A DNA stretch of 64,000 nucleotides from Actinoplanes couchii (GCF_016862075.1 NZ_BOMG01000084.1:53834-117833), one strand, 5' to 3'; counted from the stretch's first letter, positions 23,339 to 31,667 are shown. Program-made: numbers and translations. The notes: a model not told the origin generated them from the letters alone.

Positions 23339-25116
23339 GTACCGAAGTCGCGGTCCCCATGACCGAAAGCCTGATCCGTCCGGGTGTGGGCGGCCGGCTG
23401 CTCGGTGTCCGCCCGGAGCAGATCGTCGCCACCCAGGTCGCGGTGGTCCTGGTGCTGGCCGGGCTGGTGCTCGGCGGGATCGCCATGGTCCCGCTCGTCA
23501 TCGTCGCGATCGGCGTGCTGGTCCTGGCCTGGCTGCGGCTGCGCGGCCGGTGGGCCTTCCAGTGGCTCGGGGTGGCGGCCCGATTCGGTGGGCGCCGCCG
23601 GACCGCGCCGGTCGACAGCCCGGGCGCTCTGCTGGCCTACGCGGCGCCCCGGGTCCGGATGACGACTCTCGACCTGCCCAGCGGGCCGGCGGCGGCGTTC
23701 GCCGACGACTCCGGGCTCACCGTCCTGGTCGAGCTGGGTGACCCGGCCGACGAGGCGTCGCCGGTGCCGTCCTTCTCGACGCTGCTGCACGCCACCGGGC
23801 GCGACCAGTCGCCGTCCGGTGGCGACCAGCCACAGATCCGGGTCCAGCTGGTGCTGAGCGCCGTCTCCGCGCTGTCCACCCGGGCCGGCACCGACCGGGC
23901 ACAGGGGTCGTACCGGACACTCGCCGAGGGCAGCTCGCTCGGTCATCTGCGGGCGGTTCTCGCGCTGCGGGTCTCCCGGGCCGGCGGCTGGTCGGAGGAG
24001 GAGTTGCACCGCAGCCTGGCCGGGCTGACCCGGCGGCTGACCCGGCGTCTCGGTGCCGCCCAGGCCCGGCCGCTCGGCGACGTCGCCGCGCACCGGGCCA
24101 TGGCCGATCTGGCGAACATCGAGGGCGGCGACACCGTCGGTGGCCGCGAGAGCTGGAACAACCTGAGCCTTGGCGGCCTGGTTCAGGCGACGTTCCGGTG
24201 TCAGCCGGCGTCCGGCGCCGACCTCTCCGGCAACCTGGTGACCCGGATCCTGCATCTGCCGGCCGCCGCCACCACGGTGTCCCTGACGTCGACGGCGCTC
24301 TTCGTCCGGCTGGCCGCGTCCGACGTCACCGAGTTGGAGACGGCGTCCCGGGCGTTGCGGGCGCTGCTCTCCGCCGAGCACGTCCGGCTCCGCCGGTGGG
24401 ACGGGGCGCATCTGCCGGGTCTGACCGCGACGCTGCCGCTCGGTGGCACGGCGGTGGACGGGCCGGCGTTCGCGGTCCCCGAGGTGCCGATCAGCCCGGC
24501 CGGCATGATGCTCGGCCGCAACCAGAGCGGCGGGCCGGTCCTGATCCGCCTGTTCCGGCCGGAGCCGACCCGGGCGATGCTGGTCGGTGGCCTGCCGGGG
24601 GCGCAGATGCTGGCGTTCCGGGCGATGGCGGTGGGCGCCCGGGTGCTGGTCCGGACGACACGACCACAGGCGTGGGAGCCGTTCGTGCGCGGCGCGGCCG
24701 TGCCCGGTGAGTCGATCACGGTGATGCCGGCCGGGCGTTCGTTCGAGTCCCCACCCGGTTCGGTGCGGCGGCCCACCCTGACGATCCTGGACACCGGCTC
24801 GGCACCGGCCGGCCCGGAGCCGGATCGTGAGGCCGGCTGGCGGACCACCCTGATCGTGCGGGACGAGTTCGGCACCTCCGACGTGCCACACGCCTCCGAG
24901 GCCGACCTGGTCGTGCTCCAGCAGCTCCGGCCGGCCGAGGCCACCCTGCTCGGCAATACGCTCGGGCTCGGCGACACCGCGAAGTACTTTCCTCGGATGC
25001 GCCCCGACATGCTCGCGGTGATCAACCGGCGGGCGGTCCGGTGGGCGGTGTGGTCCCAGACCCCGATCGAACAGAGCTTGATCGGGGAGCCACTGCGCGG
25101 TCAGACCACGCCCTGA
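23335..25116 (+). CDS. eccE: Type VII secretion protein EccE
   Basis: The 593-residue protein begins with two adjacent membrane helices (about residues 30-75, QIVATQVAVVLVLAGLVLGG and MVPLVIVAIGVLVLAWLRL). A large cytoplasmic domain follows, as in EccE, the component at the edge of the ESX membrane complex. The frame is open further upstream, but the 57 extra codons look non-coding. It diverges from the WXG100 genes with 298 bp between. The other core components are not in the window, so this is a split locus. The EccE call rests on architecture and neighbours. Confidence 0.85.
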   Translation: MSTEVAVPMTESLIRPGVGGRLLGVRPEQIVATQVAVVLVLAGLVLGGIAMVPLVIVAIGVLVLAWLRLRGRWAFQWLGVAARFGGRRRTAPVDSPGALLAYAAPRVRMTTLDLPSGPAAAFADDSGLTVLVELGDPADEASPVPSFSTLLHATGRDQSPSGGDQPQIRVQLVLSAVSALSTRAGTDRAQGSYRTLAEGSSLGHLRAVLALRVSRAGGWSEEELHRSLAGLTRRLTRRLGAAQARPLGDVAAHRAMADLANIEGGDTVGGRESWNNLSLGGLVQATFRCQPASGADLSGNLVTRILHLPAAATTVSLTSTALFVRLAASDVTELETASRALRALLSAEHVRLRRWDGAHLPGLTATLPLGGTAVDGPAFAVPEVPISPAGMMLGRNQSGGPVLIRLFRPEPTRAMLVGGLPGAQMLAFRAMAVGARVLVRTTRPQAWEPFVRGAAVPGESITVMPAGRSFESPPGSVRRPTLTILDTGSAPAGPEPDREAGWRTTLIVRDEFGTSDVPHASEADLVVLQQLRPAEATLLGNTLGLGDTAKYFPRMRPDMLAVINRRAVRWAVWSQTPIEQSLIGEPLRGQTTP

Positions 25117-25124
25117 GGAAACCG

Positions 25125-25280
25125 CCCGGCAGACAGGCCGGGCGGACCGCCCGGCAGACAGGGTCGGCAGACGGATCGGCGGACCGCCCGGCAGACGGGT
25201 CGACGGACGGGCCGGCAGACGGATTTGCGGACGGGGCCAGGAGACAGTTGGCGGACGGATCGGCAGGCGGGTCGGTGGAT
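25125..25280. repeat. Degenerate tandem repeat after eccE, unit about 12 bp (CGGCAGACGG core)
   Basis: About thirteen imperfect copies of a CGGCAGACGG-like unit, 10-14 bp each, start within ten bases of the eccE stop codon and run to about 25280. They do not keep a reading frame and encode nothing recognisable. Confidence 0.6.
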
Positions 25281-25362
25281 CACGGGATCGGCTCGGATTC
25301 TTAACTCCGGCATAGATCTCGAACATGATCGCGGGGTGTCGTTTCCACAGGTGGACAGCCCG

Positions 25363-25380
25363 TGGCACGATCGCGTGCCA
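25363..25380. promoter_or_regulatory. Inverted repeat touching the holin-like gene start
   Basis: TGGCACG (25363-25369) and CGTGCCA (25374-25380) flank ATCG, and the last A is the first base of the ATG. The position suggests an operator or an RNA hairpin controlling initiation. Confidence 0.45.
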
Positions 25381-25757
25381 TGGGCATCCTCATCCGGTTG
25401 GTGATCACCGCCGTTTCGCTGTGGATCGCGACACTCGTGATCGACGGCATCGAGTTGAACACCGACAGCACTACCGGCAAGGTGGGCACGCTGCTCGCCG
25501 TTGCGGTGATCTTCGGTCTGGTCAACGCGGTTCTACGGCCGATCATCAAGACGATCGGCTGCGGCCTCTACGTTCTGACGCTCGGCCTGGTCGCGATCCT
25601 GGTCAACGGGCTGCTCCTGCTCCTGACCAGTTGGATCGCCGCGCAGTTCGACCTGGGCTTCCACGTGGACGGCGTTCTGTCGGCCGTTCTCGGTGCGCTC
25701 CTGGTCGGCATCGTGAGCTGGATCCTCAACATGCTGGTCCCGGACGGCGACGACTGA
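25380..25757 (+). CDS. Phage holin superfamily IV / YvlD-like membrane protein
   Basis: The ATG at 25380 is preferred to a GTG at 25362. The 125-residue protein has four hydrophobic segments (ILIRLVITAVSLWIATLVI, LLAVAVIFGLVNAVL, LYVLTLGLVAILVNGLLLLL, LSAVLGALLVGIVSWIL), the layout of the YvlD family. The motif NAVLRPIIKTI between helices two and three is typical. These proteins are ordinary chromosomal membrane proteins of unknown action despite the holin name, so no phage is implied. It sits between two repeat-filled gaps. Confidence 0.85.
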   Translation: MGILIRLVITAVSLWIATLVIDGIELNTDSTTGKVGTLLAVAVIFGLVNAVLRPIIKTIGCGLYVLTLGLVAILVNGLLLLLTSWIAAQFDLGFHVDGVLSAVLGALLVGIVSWILNMLVPDGDD

Positions 25758-25869
25758 TCCCCCGACACCCGCCCGCCCGCGCTGAACCCAGCGCGGGCGC
25801 AAGGTGGAAAGCACGACCCAGGCGAAGGCTGGGCGGAATGCCGAACGGTGGCCAGCCCCAAGGTCGAAC
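25758..25869. other. Intergenic sequence after the holin-like gene, leading into repeats
   Basis: No gene is seen. A possible hairpin CCGCGCTG/CAGCGCGG lies near 25777-25795 (CGCCCGCGCTGAACCCAGCG) and could end transcription. Repeats begin about 25870, so the full gap between genes is 464 bp. Confidence 0.35.
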
Positions 25870-26140
25870 CCCGAGCGCAAGCCAGGCGCGCGGTAAGAGC
25901 CCACCGCGAGCCAGGCCCGAGGCGAAAGACCGACCGCAAGCCAAGCTCAAGGTCAAACCGACCGTGGGCCAGACGCGGGGTAGGGGCCCGCTGCGGGCCA
26001 GAGACGAGGCGAAAGCCGGGCGTGGGCCAAGAGGTAGGTAAGGCCGGGCGCAAGGTGGAAAGCCGACCGCGAGCCAGGGGTGAGTGAGGGCCGGGCGCGA
26101 GGTCAAAAGCCGGGCGCGGGGTGAGTGGGGCCGGGGTGTG
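25870..26140. repeat. Degenerate tandem repeat, period about 28-30 bp, before rarD
   Basis: Eight to ten imperfect copies of a unit resembling CGCGAGCCAGGCGCGAGG followed by TAAAAGCCGAC can be lined up, each 19-30 bp. The period is not a multiple of three and no reading frame is conserved, so the repeat is non-coding. Long minus-strand frames through it are translations of the repeat. Confidence 0.65.
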
Positions 26141-26221
26141 CAGGCCACTGGTTGTGGATCGGCATCGTGAGCTGGTTCATATGCAAGGACCGGCGGATCG
26201 GTGTGCCCTTACCGTGGGGGC

Positions 26222-27154
26222 ATGAGCGACGAGCGGCGCGGATACCTGTACGGCCTGACGGCCTACGTGCTGTGGGGCTTCTTCCCGATCTACTTCAAGA
26301 CGCTCCGGCCGGCGCCCGCGCTCGAGATTCTCGCGCACCGGGTGCTCTGGTCGGTTCTGTTCGTCGCGTTGCTGCTCGCCGTCATGCGTAACTGGCGTTT
26401 TCTCGGGCGGCTGCTGCGCACGCCCCGGCTGCTCGGCGGGATCGCCCTGGCCGCGCTGCTGATCGGCATCAACTGGGGCACCTACATCTACGCCGTCAAT
26501 TCGTCCCGGGTGGTGGAGACGGCTCTCGGCTACTTCATCACGCCGCTGGTCATCGTCCTGCTCGGGGTGACGGTGATGCGGGAGCGGCTCCGGCCGTTGC
26601 AGGGTGCGGCGGTCGGGGTGGGCGCGCTGGCCGTGGCGATCCTGACGTTCGACTACGGCCATCTGCCGTACGTCGCGCTGACCCTGGCCGCGTCGTTCGG
26701 CTGCTACGGGCTGATCAAGAAGCGGATGTCGCTGCCGCCCGCGGAGGGCCTGTTCGTCGAGTCGGCGGTGCTGGCGCTGCCGGCGCTGGCGTTCCTGACG
26801 TGGCTGAACATCGAGCACGGTGCGACGTTCGGGCAGGTGTCCGCCGTACACACGGTCCTGATGGTCCTGTCCGGGGTGGCGACCGCGGTGCCGTTGCTGT
26901 TGTTCGCGGGCGCCGCCAACCGGGTGCCGATGGTGGGCCTGGGCATCCTACAGTACGTGGCGCCGATCCTGCAGCTGGGCGTGGGTGTGCTGCTCTACCA
27001 CGAGCCGATGCCGCCGGTCCGGTTGGCCGGTTTCGCCCTGGTCTGGCTGGCCCTGATCATCTTCACCGTGGACGGCATCCGGAGCGCCCGGAAGAACCGG
27101 AAACCGGCGCTTCAAAAAGCAAGCCAGGAAACGGGCCAGAAGGCAGAGGCCTAG
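26222..27154 (+). CDS. rarD: EamA-family transporter RarD
   Basis: The ATG at 26222 is chosen. TACCGT ends six bases upstream and there is no Shine-Dalgarno, so it may be leaderless. The 310-residue protein has about ten membrane helices in two EamA halves. RarD signatures are present (LYGLTAYVLWGFFPIYFK, INWGTYIYAVNSSRVVETAL, GYFITPL and ILQYVAPILQLGVGVLLYHE). RarD-type proteins are putative drug/metabolite exporters with unknown substrate. The stop overlaps the convergent anti-sigma gene by 4 bp. Confidence 0.92.
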   Translation: MSDERRGYLYGLTAYVLWGFFPIYFKTLRPAPALEILAHRVLWSVLFVALLLAVMRNWRFLGRLLRTPRLLGGIALAALLIGINWGTYIYAVNSSRVVETALGYFITPLVIVLLGVTVMRERLRPLQGAAVGVGALAVAILTFDYGHLPYVALTLAASFGCYGLIKKRMSLPPAEGLFVESAVLALPALAFLTWLNIEHGATFGQVSAVHTVLMVLSGVATAVPLLLFAGAANRVPMVGLGILQYVAPILQLGVGVLLYHEPMPPVRLAGFALVWLALIIFTVDGIRSARKNRKPALQKASQETGQKAEA

Positions 27155-27852
27155 CGCGGCGGTTCGTAGACCAGCATCACTTTGCCGTCGTACCGGACCA
27201 GCTCCAGACGGGACAGGCTGCCCTGTGCGAAGTGGGTGGCCGCCGGCATCAGGAAGTCCGCCCCGGGCTGGGCCAGCCAGGACCCGAGCTGTTCGCTCTG
27301 CTCGTCCGGCCCGTACGCGATGAGCCGGAACGTGTAGGGCTTCCCGGTGGTGCTGTACTGGCAGTGCATCTCGACCCGGCTGCCACCGGGGGTGCTGGTG
27401 ATCCGGATGGTGGCCGCAATCGGCGACCCGTTCTCCACCGCGGTCATCGCGATGGCCGGCCCGAGCGGTGGCCCGTCCGTCCCGCTCGGGTTCAGGCCCC
27501 AGGCGACGACTCCGCCGCCGATGCCGAGCACGAGGACGGCGGCGACGGCGGTGCTGGCGATCCGGGTCCGCAGCCGCTTGGAGCGTTTGACGGCGGGCTG
27601 CCCGTTGCCGACGCGGGGCCGGCGGTCGGCGGACCGGCGGGCGCCTTCGTGGGTGAACAGGTCCGGGTCGAGCAGCCGTTCGAACTCTTCGGCGTCGAGC
27701 CGGTCGAGCATGTCCGGCACCTGTGCCAGATCGGCCACCGCTTCCCGGCAGAACGAGCATGTCGCCAGGTGGTTCTCATATGCGGCCCGCTCGATCGGCG
27801 ACAGGGCGCCGAGGACATAGGCGGCGTCGTCGTGCCCGTCCTCGCATCGCAT
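27151..27852 (-). CDS. Anti-sigma factor with zinc-binding ZAS domain and one membrane helix
   Basis: The 233-residue protein has an N-terminal zinc-finger anti-sigma domain with HLATCSFC (His28, Cys32, Cys35) and an upstream His7. A basic linker, a membrane helix at about residues 98-117 (IASTAVAAVLVLGIGGGVVAWG) and an outside domain of about 110 residues follow. It should hold an ECF sigma factor at the membrane and release it on an outside signal. No sigma gene is next to it, which is unusual, since these genes are normally paired. The upstream region instead carries a long inverted repeat and an IclR gene. GGGAGG precedes the ATG. Confidence 0.88.
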   Translation of the reverse strand: MRCEDGHDDAAYVLGALSPIERAAYENHLATCSFCREAVADLAQVPDMLDRLDAEEFERLLDPDLFTHEGARRSADRRPRVGNGQPAVKRSKRLRTRIASTAVAAVLVLGIGGGVVAWGLNPSGTDGPPLGPAIAMTAVENGSPIAATIRITSTPGGSRVEMHCQYSTTGKPYTFRLIAYGPDEQSEQLGSWLAQPGADFLMPAATHFAQGSLSRLELVRYDGKVMLVYEPPR

Positions 27853-27976
27853 CCGTACCGCCTCCCACCGGGTCTGCCCTTCCCGGTTGGAGGTACGCGG
27901 CCCGAGCCCCGAAGGTTCAACGCAGCCTTAGAACTCCACCTCAAGCCGTGGCGACCTGAATCCGGAGAGCTACCAC

Positions 27977-28068
27977 TGAACTTTTTTCAAATCGGCGAGG
28001 CCGGACCGGCCCGGCGGCGGGCCGACAACCGCCTTCGATGGGCTCGATGCCGAGTTGAAAAAGGTTCA
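27977..28068. repeat. 20-bp imperfect inverted repeat spanning the gap between the IclR and anti-sigma genes
   Basis: Bases 27977-27996 and 28049-28068 match inverted at 18 of 20 positions. Each arm contains the TGAAC and T-run/TCAA core, and the GC-rich centre can fold further. On the minus strand it begins just after the IclR stop (28072). Readings include a large terminator, a dimeric operator or the ends of a small non-autonomous element. Confidence 0.6.
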
Positions 28069-28071
28069 TTT

Positions 28072-28866
28072 TCAGGCGGTTGCGGACTCGCCTCCGGACA
28101 GGGCTTCGGCCACGTTGCGGGCGGCCGCGGTGAGCTTGGCGCGGACCACCCGGGCCGAGGTCAGCATCTCGGCGGCGGGCATCGAACAGGCCAGGACCAG
28201 GCGTCGTTCCATGTCCCGGTCGGCCACCACGACGACCGAGGCGGAGGCCAGCCCCTGCCGGAACTGACCCATCTCGATCTGCATGCCGCGTCGTTCCCCG
28301 GCGGCCAGGTCGGCTTCCAGGGCTTCGGGGGTGGTGAGGGTGGCCGGGGTGAAGGCCCGCATCCCGTAGTCCCGCAGGTAGCGGGAGCGCTGGTCGGGGG
28401 TGAGGGTGGCGAGGAGCGCCTTGCCCAGGGCGGTGGCGTGCCCACCTTCGTCGAAGCCGGGGGCGACGTCGTCCATGAACGGCGACCGGGTGCCCTCGGC
28501 GGAGGCCGTGACGGCGATCCGCCCACCGACGAATCGGCCCAGGTAGTGGCTGTATCCACTGTCGACGGCGGCCCGGCGCAGCGCCTCACCGACGGCGGGC
28601 GGGCCACGGAAGGCCGACACCAGCTCGCGGTACCGGTCGGCGATCTCCAGTCCGACGATGTACGTGCCGTCTTCACGCCGGATGACATAACCCTCGTACG
28701 CCAGTGTCCGCACGAGGTGGTACGTCGTAGCGACGGTCAGCTCGCACCTGCGGGCGATCTGTTTGACGGTGAGCCCGCGTGGCGCCCGGCCCACCGATTC
28801 CAGCACGCGCAGGGCACGCGACACGCTCCGGATGAGATCTGACGGCTCCGCTAAGGGGTCACGCAC
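28072..28866 (-). CDS. IclR family transcriptional regulator
   Basis: The GTG at 28866 has GGAGG five bases upstream. The 264-residue protein has an N-terminal winged helix-turn-helix (about residues 8-75, GLTVKQIARRCELTVATTYH). A C-terminal IclR effector domain follows, with the family pattern GGHATALGKALLATL and a late ACSMPA segment. It is divergent from an MFS transporter with 154 bp between, so it probably controls that gene and itself in response to a small carbon compound. The ligand is unknown. Confidence 0.92.
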   Translation of the reverse strand: MRDPLAEPSDLIRSVSRALRVLESVGRAPRGLTVKQIARRCELTVATTYHLVRTLAYEGYVIRREDGTYIVGLEIADRYRELVSAFRGPPAVGEALRRAAVDSGYSHYLGRFVGGRIAVTASAEGTRSPFMDDVAPGFDEGGHATALGKALLATLTPDQRSRYLRDYGMRAFTPATLTTPEALEADLAAGERRGMQIEMGQFRQGLASASVVVVADRDMERRLVLACSMPAAEMLTSARVVRAKLTAAARNVAEALSGGESATA

Positions 28867-28937
28867 AGCTACCTCCGAGGCCCAGGGACTTACACCATAT
28901 GAAGAATCGTCTGTCGACGGAATGCCAAACGGAAGTG

Positions 28938-28969
28938 GATCACGGTCGATTTACACAGCGCGTGTGATC
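28938..28969. promoter_or_regulatory. Possible IclR operator in the divergent gap
   Basis: GATCAC (28938-28943) and GTGATC (28964-28969) are inverted across 20 bp, and a smaller ACAC-N5-GTGT repeat lies inside at 28953-28965. The position between IclR and MFS genes supports an operator. Confidence 0.4.
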
Positions 28970-29020
28970 AATGGAACTGTGCGCATCAGAACCGGGGGTG
29001 AATCGCCTAGTCTGCCTCCA

Positions 29021-30205
29021 ATGCACGAGCTCGCGAAAGATCCCGCCAAGACCGGTTCCACCAGCACAAACACGGTCCGGGTGACGAGCGGTGCACTTAC
29101 CACGACGGTTGCTGTTTCGATACCCGTCTTCCTGGTCGGGGGCCTCGCGGTCCAGGTTGGGGACGAGCTGAATTTCTCGCCGGCCGGTCTGGGACTGGCG
29201 GTGTCGGCCTACTTCGGAGTGAGCGCCCTCGCCTCGATCCCGGCGGGCAATCTGGTGGAACGGTACGGTTCCACCAGAATCGCCCGGATAGCCATCGCAC
29301 TGGCCGGGGCGTCACTGATCGGTATCGCCGTCGCAGCCCGGTCATTGTGGACACTGATCGCGATTCTGATGCTCGGCGCGGCCGCCAACGCGATGGGACA
29401 ACTCGCCAGCAACACCAGCCTTTCCCGATTTACCCCGGCGAATCGGCAGGGCCTGACATTCGGCATCAAACAGGCCGCCATCCCGGTCTGCACCCTGCTG
29501 GCCGGGGCGGCGGTCCCGGTGCTCGCCCTGACCGCCGGCTGGCGCTGGGCGTTCGTCCTGGCCGGCGTGCTGGCCTCGGCAGCGGTGCTGCTGGTGCCGG
29601 GTGACGACCGGGCGGCGAAGAAGGACAGACCGGCCACCGAGAAGACGGGGCCGCTGGTGGTGCTCGGCGTCGCCGCGACCCTGGCCGCCGGTGCGGCCAA
29701 CGCCCTCGGCACGTTCGTCGTCTCGTCGGCGGTGGAGCGCGGCATCGACCCCGGCCCGGCCGGCCTGGCGCTCACCCTGGGCGGCGCGGTGTGCGCCGTG
29801 GCCCGGATCACCGGCGGCTGGCAGGCCGACCGTCACCCGAACCACCAGATCGGCGTCATCGGCGCTCTGCTGGCCGTCGGGGCGGCCGGACTGACCCTGC
29901 TGGCCGTCCCGGGCACCCCGGCGCTGCTGGCCGGCGTGGTGCTCGGCTTCGGGTTCGGCTGGGCCTGGCCCGGCCTGTTGAATTTCGCGGTGGTCCGGCT
30001 GCACCCGCAGGCGCCGGCCGCGGCCACCTCGATCACCCAGACCGGCGTCTACGCCGGCGGTTGTATCGGCCCGATCGCCCTGGGCGCGGTCGCGCACACG
30101 GCCGGTTATCCGGCGATGTGGGTCACGGCCGCGGGCGCGATGCTCGCCGCGGCCGTCCTGATGATCCTGGGAAGCCGGCTGATCAGCTCATCCGGCCGGC
30201 GATAG
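29021..30205 (+). CDS. Major facilitator superfamily transporter
   Basis: The ATG at 29021 is taken as start: TAGTCT ends seven bases before it and there is no Shine-Dalgarno, so it looks leaderless. The 394-residue protein has twelve predicted membrane helices. The loop after helix 2 reads GNLVERYGSTRIAR, a variant of the MFS signature, and a central hydrophilic loop (DDRAAKKDRPATEKT) separates the halves. It resembles the cyanate/nitrate-type or sugar-acid-type MFS carriers linked to IclR regulators. The substrate is not predictable. The last codons run into a tandem repeat. Confidence 0.88.
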   Translation: MHELAKDPAKTGSTSTNTVRVTSGALTTTVAVSIPVFLVGGLAVQVGDELNFSPAGLGLAVSAYFGVSALASIPAGNLVERYGSTRIARIAIALAGASLIGIAVAARSLWTLIAILMLGAAANAMGQLASNTSLSRFTPANRQGLTFGIKQAAIPVCTLLAGAAVPVLALTAGWRWAFVLAGVLASAAVLLVPGDDRAAKKDRPATEKTGPLVVLGVAATLAAGAANALGTFVVSSAVERGIDPGPAGLALTLGGAVCAVARITGGWQADRHPNHQIGVIGALLAVGAAGLTLLAVPGTPALLAGVVLGFGFGWAWPGLLNFAVVRLHPQAPAAATSITQTGVYAGGCIGPIALGAVAHTAGYPAMWVTAAGAMLAAAVLMILGSRLISSSGRR

Positions 30206-30258
30206 GACGGCGGGCGATAAGACGGCCAGCGATAAGACGGACAGCGGTGAGACGGCCG
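30199..30258. repeat. Four tandem 15-bp repeats at the end of the MFS gene
   Basis: Units of exactly 15 bp start at 30199, 30214, 30229 and 30244. The core is GCGATAAGACGGCCA; units two and three differ at one position, the outer ones at several. The first unit includes the MFS stop codon. Confidence 0.75.
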
Positions 30259-30272
30259 CGATGGTCCGGGGA

Positions 30273-31304
30273 TCAGCTCGTCCGGTCCGCGATGAAGTCG
30301 CAGAGCGCCTCCATCGCCCGCTTCGCCTCGCCGTCCGGCAGCGGGGCCAGGCTGGACCGGGACGCCTCGGCGTAACCGCGGACGGTCTCCCGGGCCCGTT
30401 TCATCGCCGCCGACCCGCGCAGCAGGGTCAGCGCCTCGGCGTGCAGCGCGTCGTCGGTGAGCGGCCCGGACGACAACAGCTCCCGGAGCCGGACCGCGGA
30501 CGGCTCGGCGTCGTCGTCGGCCAGCGCGTAGAGCATCGGCAGCGTGGGCACACCCTCGCGCAGGTCGGTGCCGGGCGTCTTGCCGGACTGGACCGACTCG
30601 CTGGAGATGTCCAGCAGGTCGTCGGAGAGCTGGAAGGCGATGCCGATGGTCTCGCCGTAGCCCGCGAGGGCCTCCACGAACTCCGGCCGGGCGCCGGAGA
30701 AGAGCCCACCGAACCGGGCCGCGGTGGCGATCAGCGAAGCCGTCTTCTCGGTGATGACGTGCAGGTGATGCTCGATCGGGTCGGTGCCGCGCGGGCCCAC
30801 CGTCTCGGCGATCTGCCCGTGCACCAGCCGCGCGAAGGTGGTCGCCTGCAGGTGCACGGCCTCGGTGCCGAGGGTGGCGGCCAGGTCGGCGGCCCTCGCG
30901 AAGAGGTAGTCACCCACCAGGATGGCCACCGAGTTGCCCCAGCGGGCGTTGGCGCTCGCGGCACCGCGCCGCACGGCGGCCTCGTCCATCACGTCGTCGT
31001 GGTAGAGCGTCGCCAGGTGGGTCAGCTCGACCACGTTCGCCGCGTCGACGACCTGCGGCGACGACGGATCACCGAACTGGGCGCCGAGCGCCACGAGCAG
31101 CGGCCGGAACCGCTTGCCGCCCGCCTCGGCGAGATGCAGCGCGGCCTCCGCCACCAACGGATCGGCGCTGGACACATGGCCGCGCAGCGCGGACTCCACA
31201 GCGGCCAGCGTCGCGGAGACCGACTCGTCCATAGCAGGATCGACATCGAGACCCAACGATGACAGCACTAGCTCGCGCGGGCTCGAATCACCGGTGCTAA
31301 CCAC
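30273..31304 (-). CDS. Long-chain polyprenyl diphosphate synthase
   Basis: The GTG at 31304 is preceded by AAGGTGAAAGC. The 343-residue trans-prenyltransferase has the first Asp-rich motif DDVMD (103-107) with His102 before it, the GGKRFRPLL substrate motif near residue 62, and the second Asp-rich motif DDLLD (228-232). Small residues before the first motif fit a long product (C35-C45). It condenses isopentenyl diphosphate units to make the menaquinone side chain. Its position right downstream of the complex I operon supports this, since complex I reduces menaquinone. It has its own promoter region. Confidence 0.92.
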   Translation of the reverse strand: MVSTGDSSPRELVLSSLGLDVDPAMDESVSATLAAVESALRGHVSSADPLVAEAALHLAEAGGKRFRPLLVALGAQFGDPSSPQVVDAANVVELTHLATLYHDDVMDEAAVRRGAASANARWGNSVAILVGDYLFARAADLAATLGTEAVHLQATTFARLVHGQIAETVGPRGTDPIEHHLHVITEKTASLIATAARFGGLFSGARPEFVEALAGYGETIGIAFQLSDDLLDISSESVQSGKTPGTDLREGVPTLPMLYALADDDAEPSAVRLRELLSSGPLTDDALHAEALTLLRGSAAMKRARETVRGYAEASRSSLAPLPDGEAKRAMEALCDFIADRTS

Positions 31305-31620
31305 GCTTTCACCTTGCCATACCGATCTGACGGTTTCAGTGCCAGGGTGGCACGAGACAAGATCAAAAATCTGACAGCGACGGTACGGACCACAAAGGTG
31401 CCCGTGGCTACCGTCGGACGTAGGCGTCACTCCAGGTATCCGCCTGTCGTTCCGGGCCGGGAGCGGTGGTCCGGGTGAGAGCGATGGAAATCGGTCACCG
31501 CCCATGTCACGGTTGATGAGACGGGGGGGCCACTGGCGCCTTCTCCCGGCGTACCGGCAACCGGTGTGGCCCTTAAAGATCACTCACCGTGACCGAACCG
31601 CCGGTCTGGAAACGGACATC
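31305..31620. other. Gap between the polyprenyl synthase promoter and the nuo terminator
   Basis: The 316 bp contain no gene. A 15-bp palindrome sits at 31339-31353, and -10/-35-like sequences for the leftward prenyl synthase gene lie nearby (TATGGC about 31317-31322 on the minus strand). Confidence 0.4.
31339..31353. promoter_or_regulatory. Palindrome upstream of the polyprenyl synthase gene
   Basis: GTGCCA and TGGCAC flank GGG as a perfect inverted repeat about 35 bp before the GTG start, where a repressor or activator could overlap the promoter. Confidence 0.45.
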
Positions 31621-31645
31621 GGCGGGAATCCGGAGGACTCCCGCC
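31621..31645 (-). terminator. Terminator of the nuo operon
   Basis: GGCGGGAATCC (31621-31631) and GGACTCCCGCC (31635-31645) pair at ten of eleven positions with a 3-nt loop, 23 bp beyond the nuoN stop. Confidence 0.65.
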
Positions 31646-31667
31646 GATGATCAGTTCCGGATATCCG

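Noticed and set aside
25380..25757. Prophage holin
   Set aside because: The protein has the YvlD-like four-helix layout found on ordinary chromosomes, and no phage genes are nearby.
25533..26148. Minus-strand frames between the holin-like gene and rarD
   Set aside because: They read through a degenerate 28-30-bp repeat and into the holin-like gene; no start signals or domains are seen.
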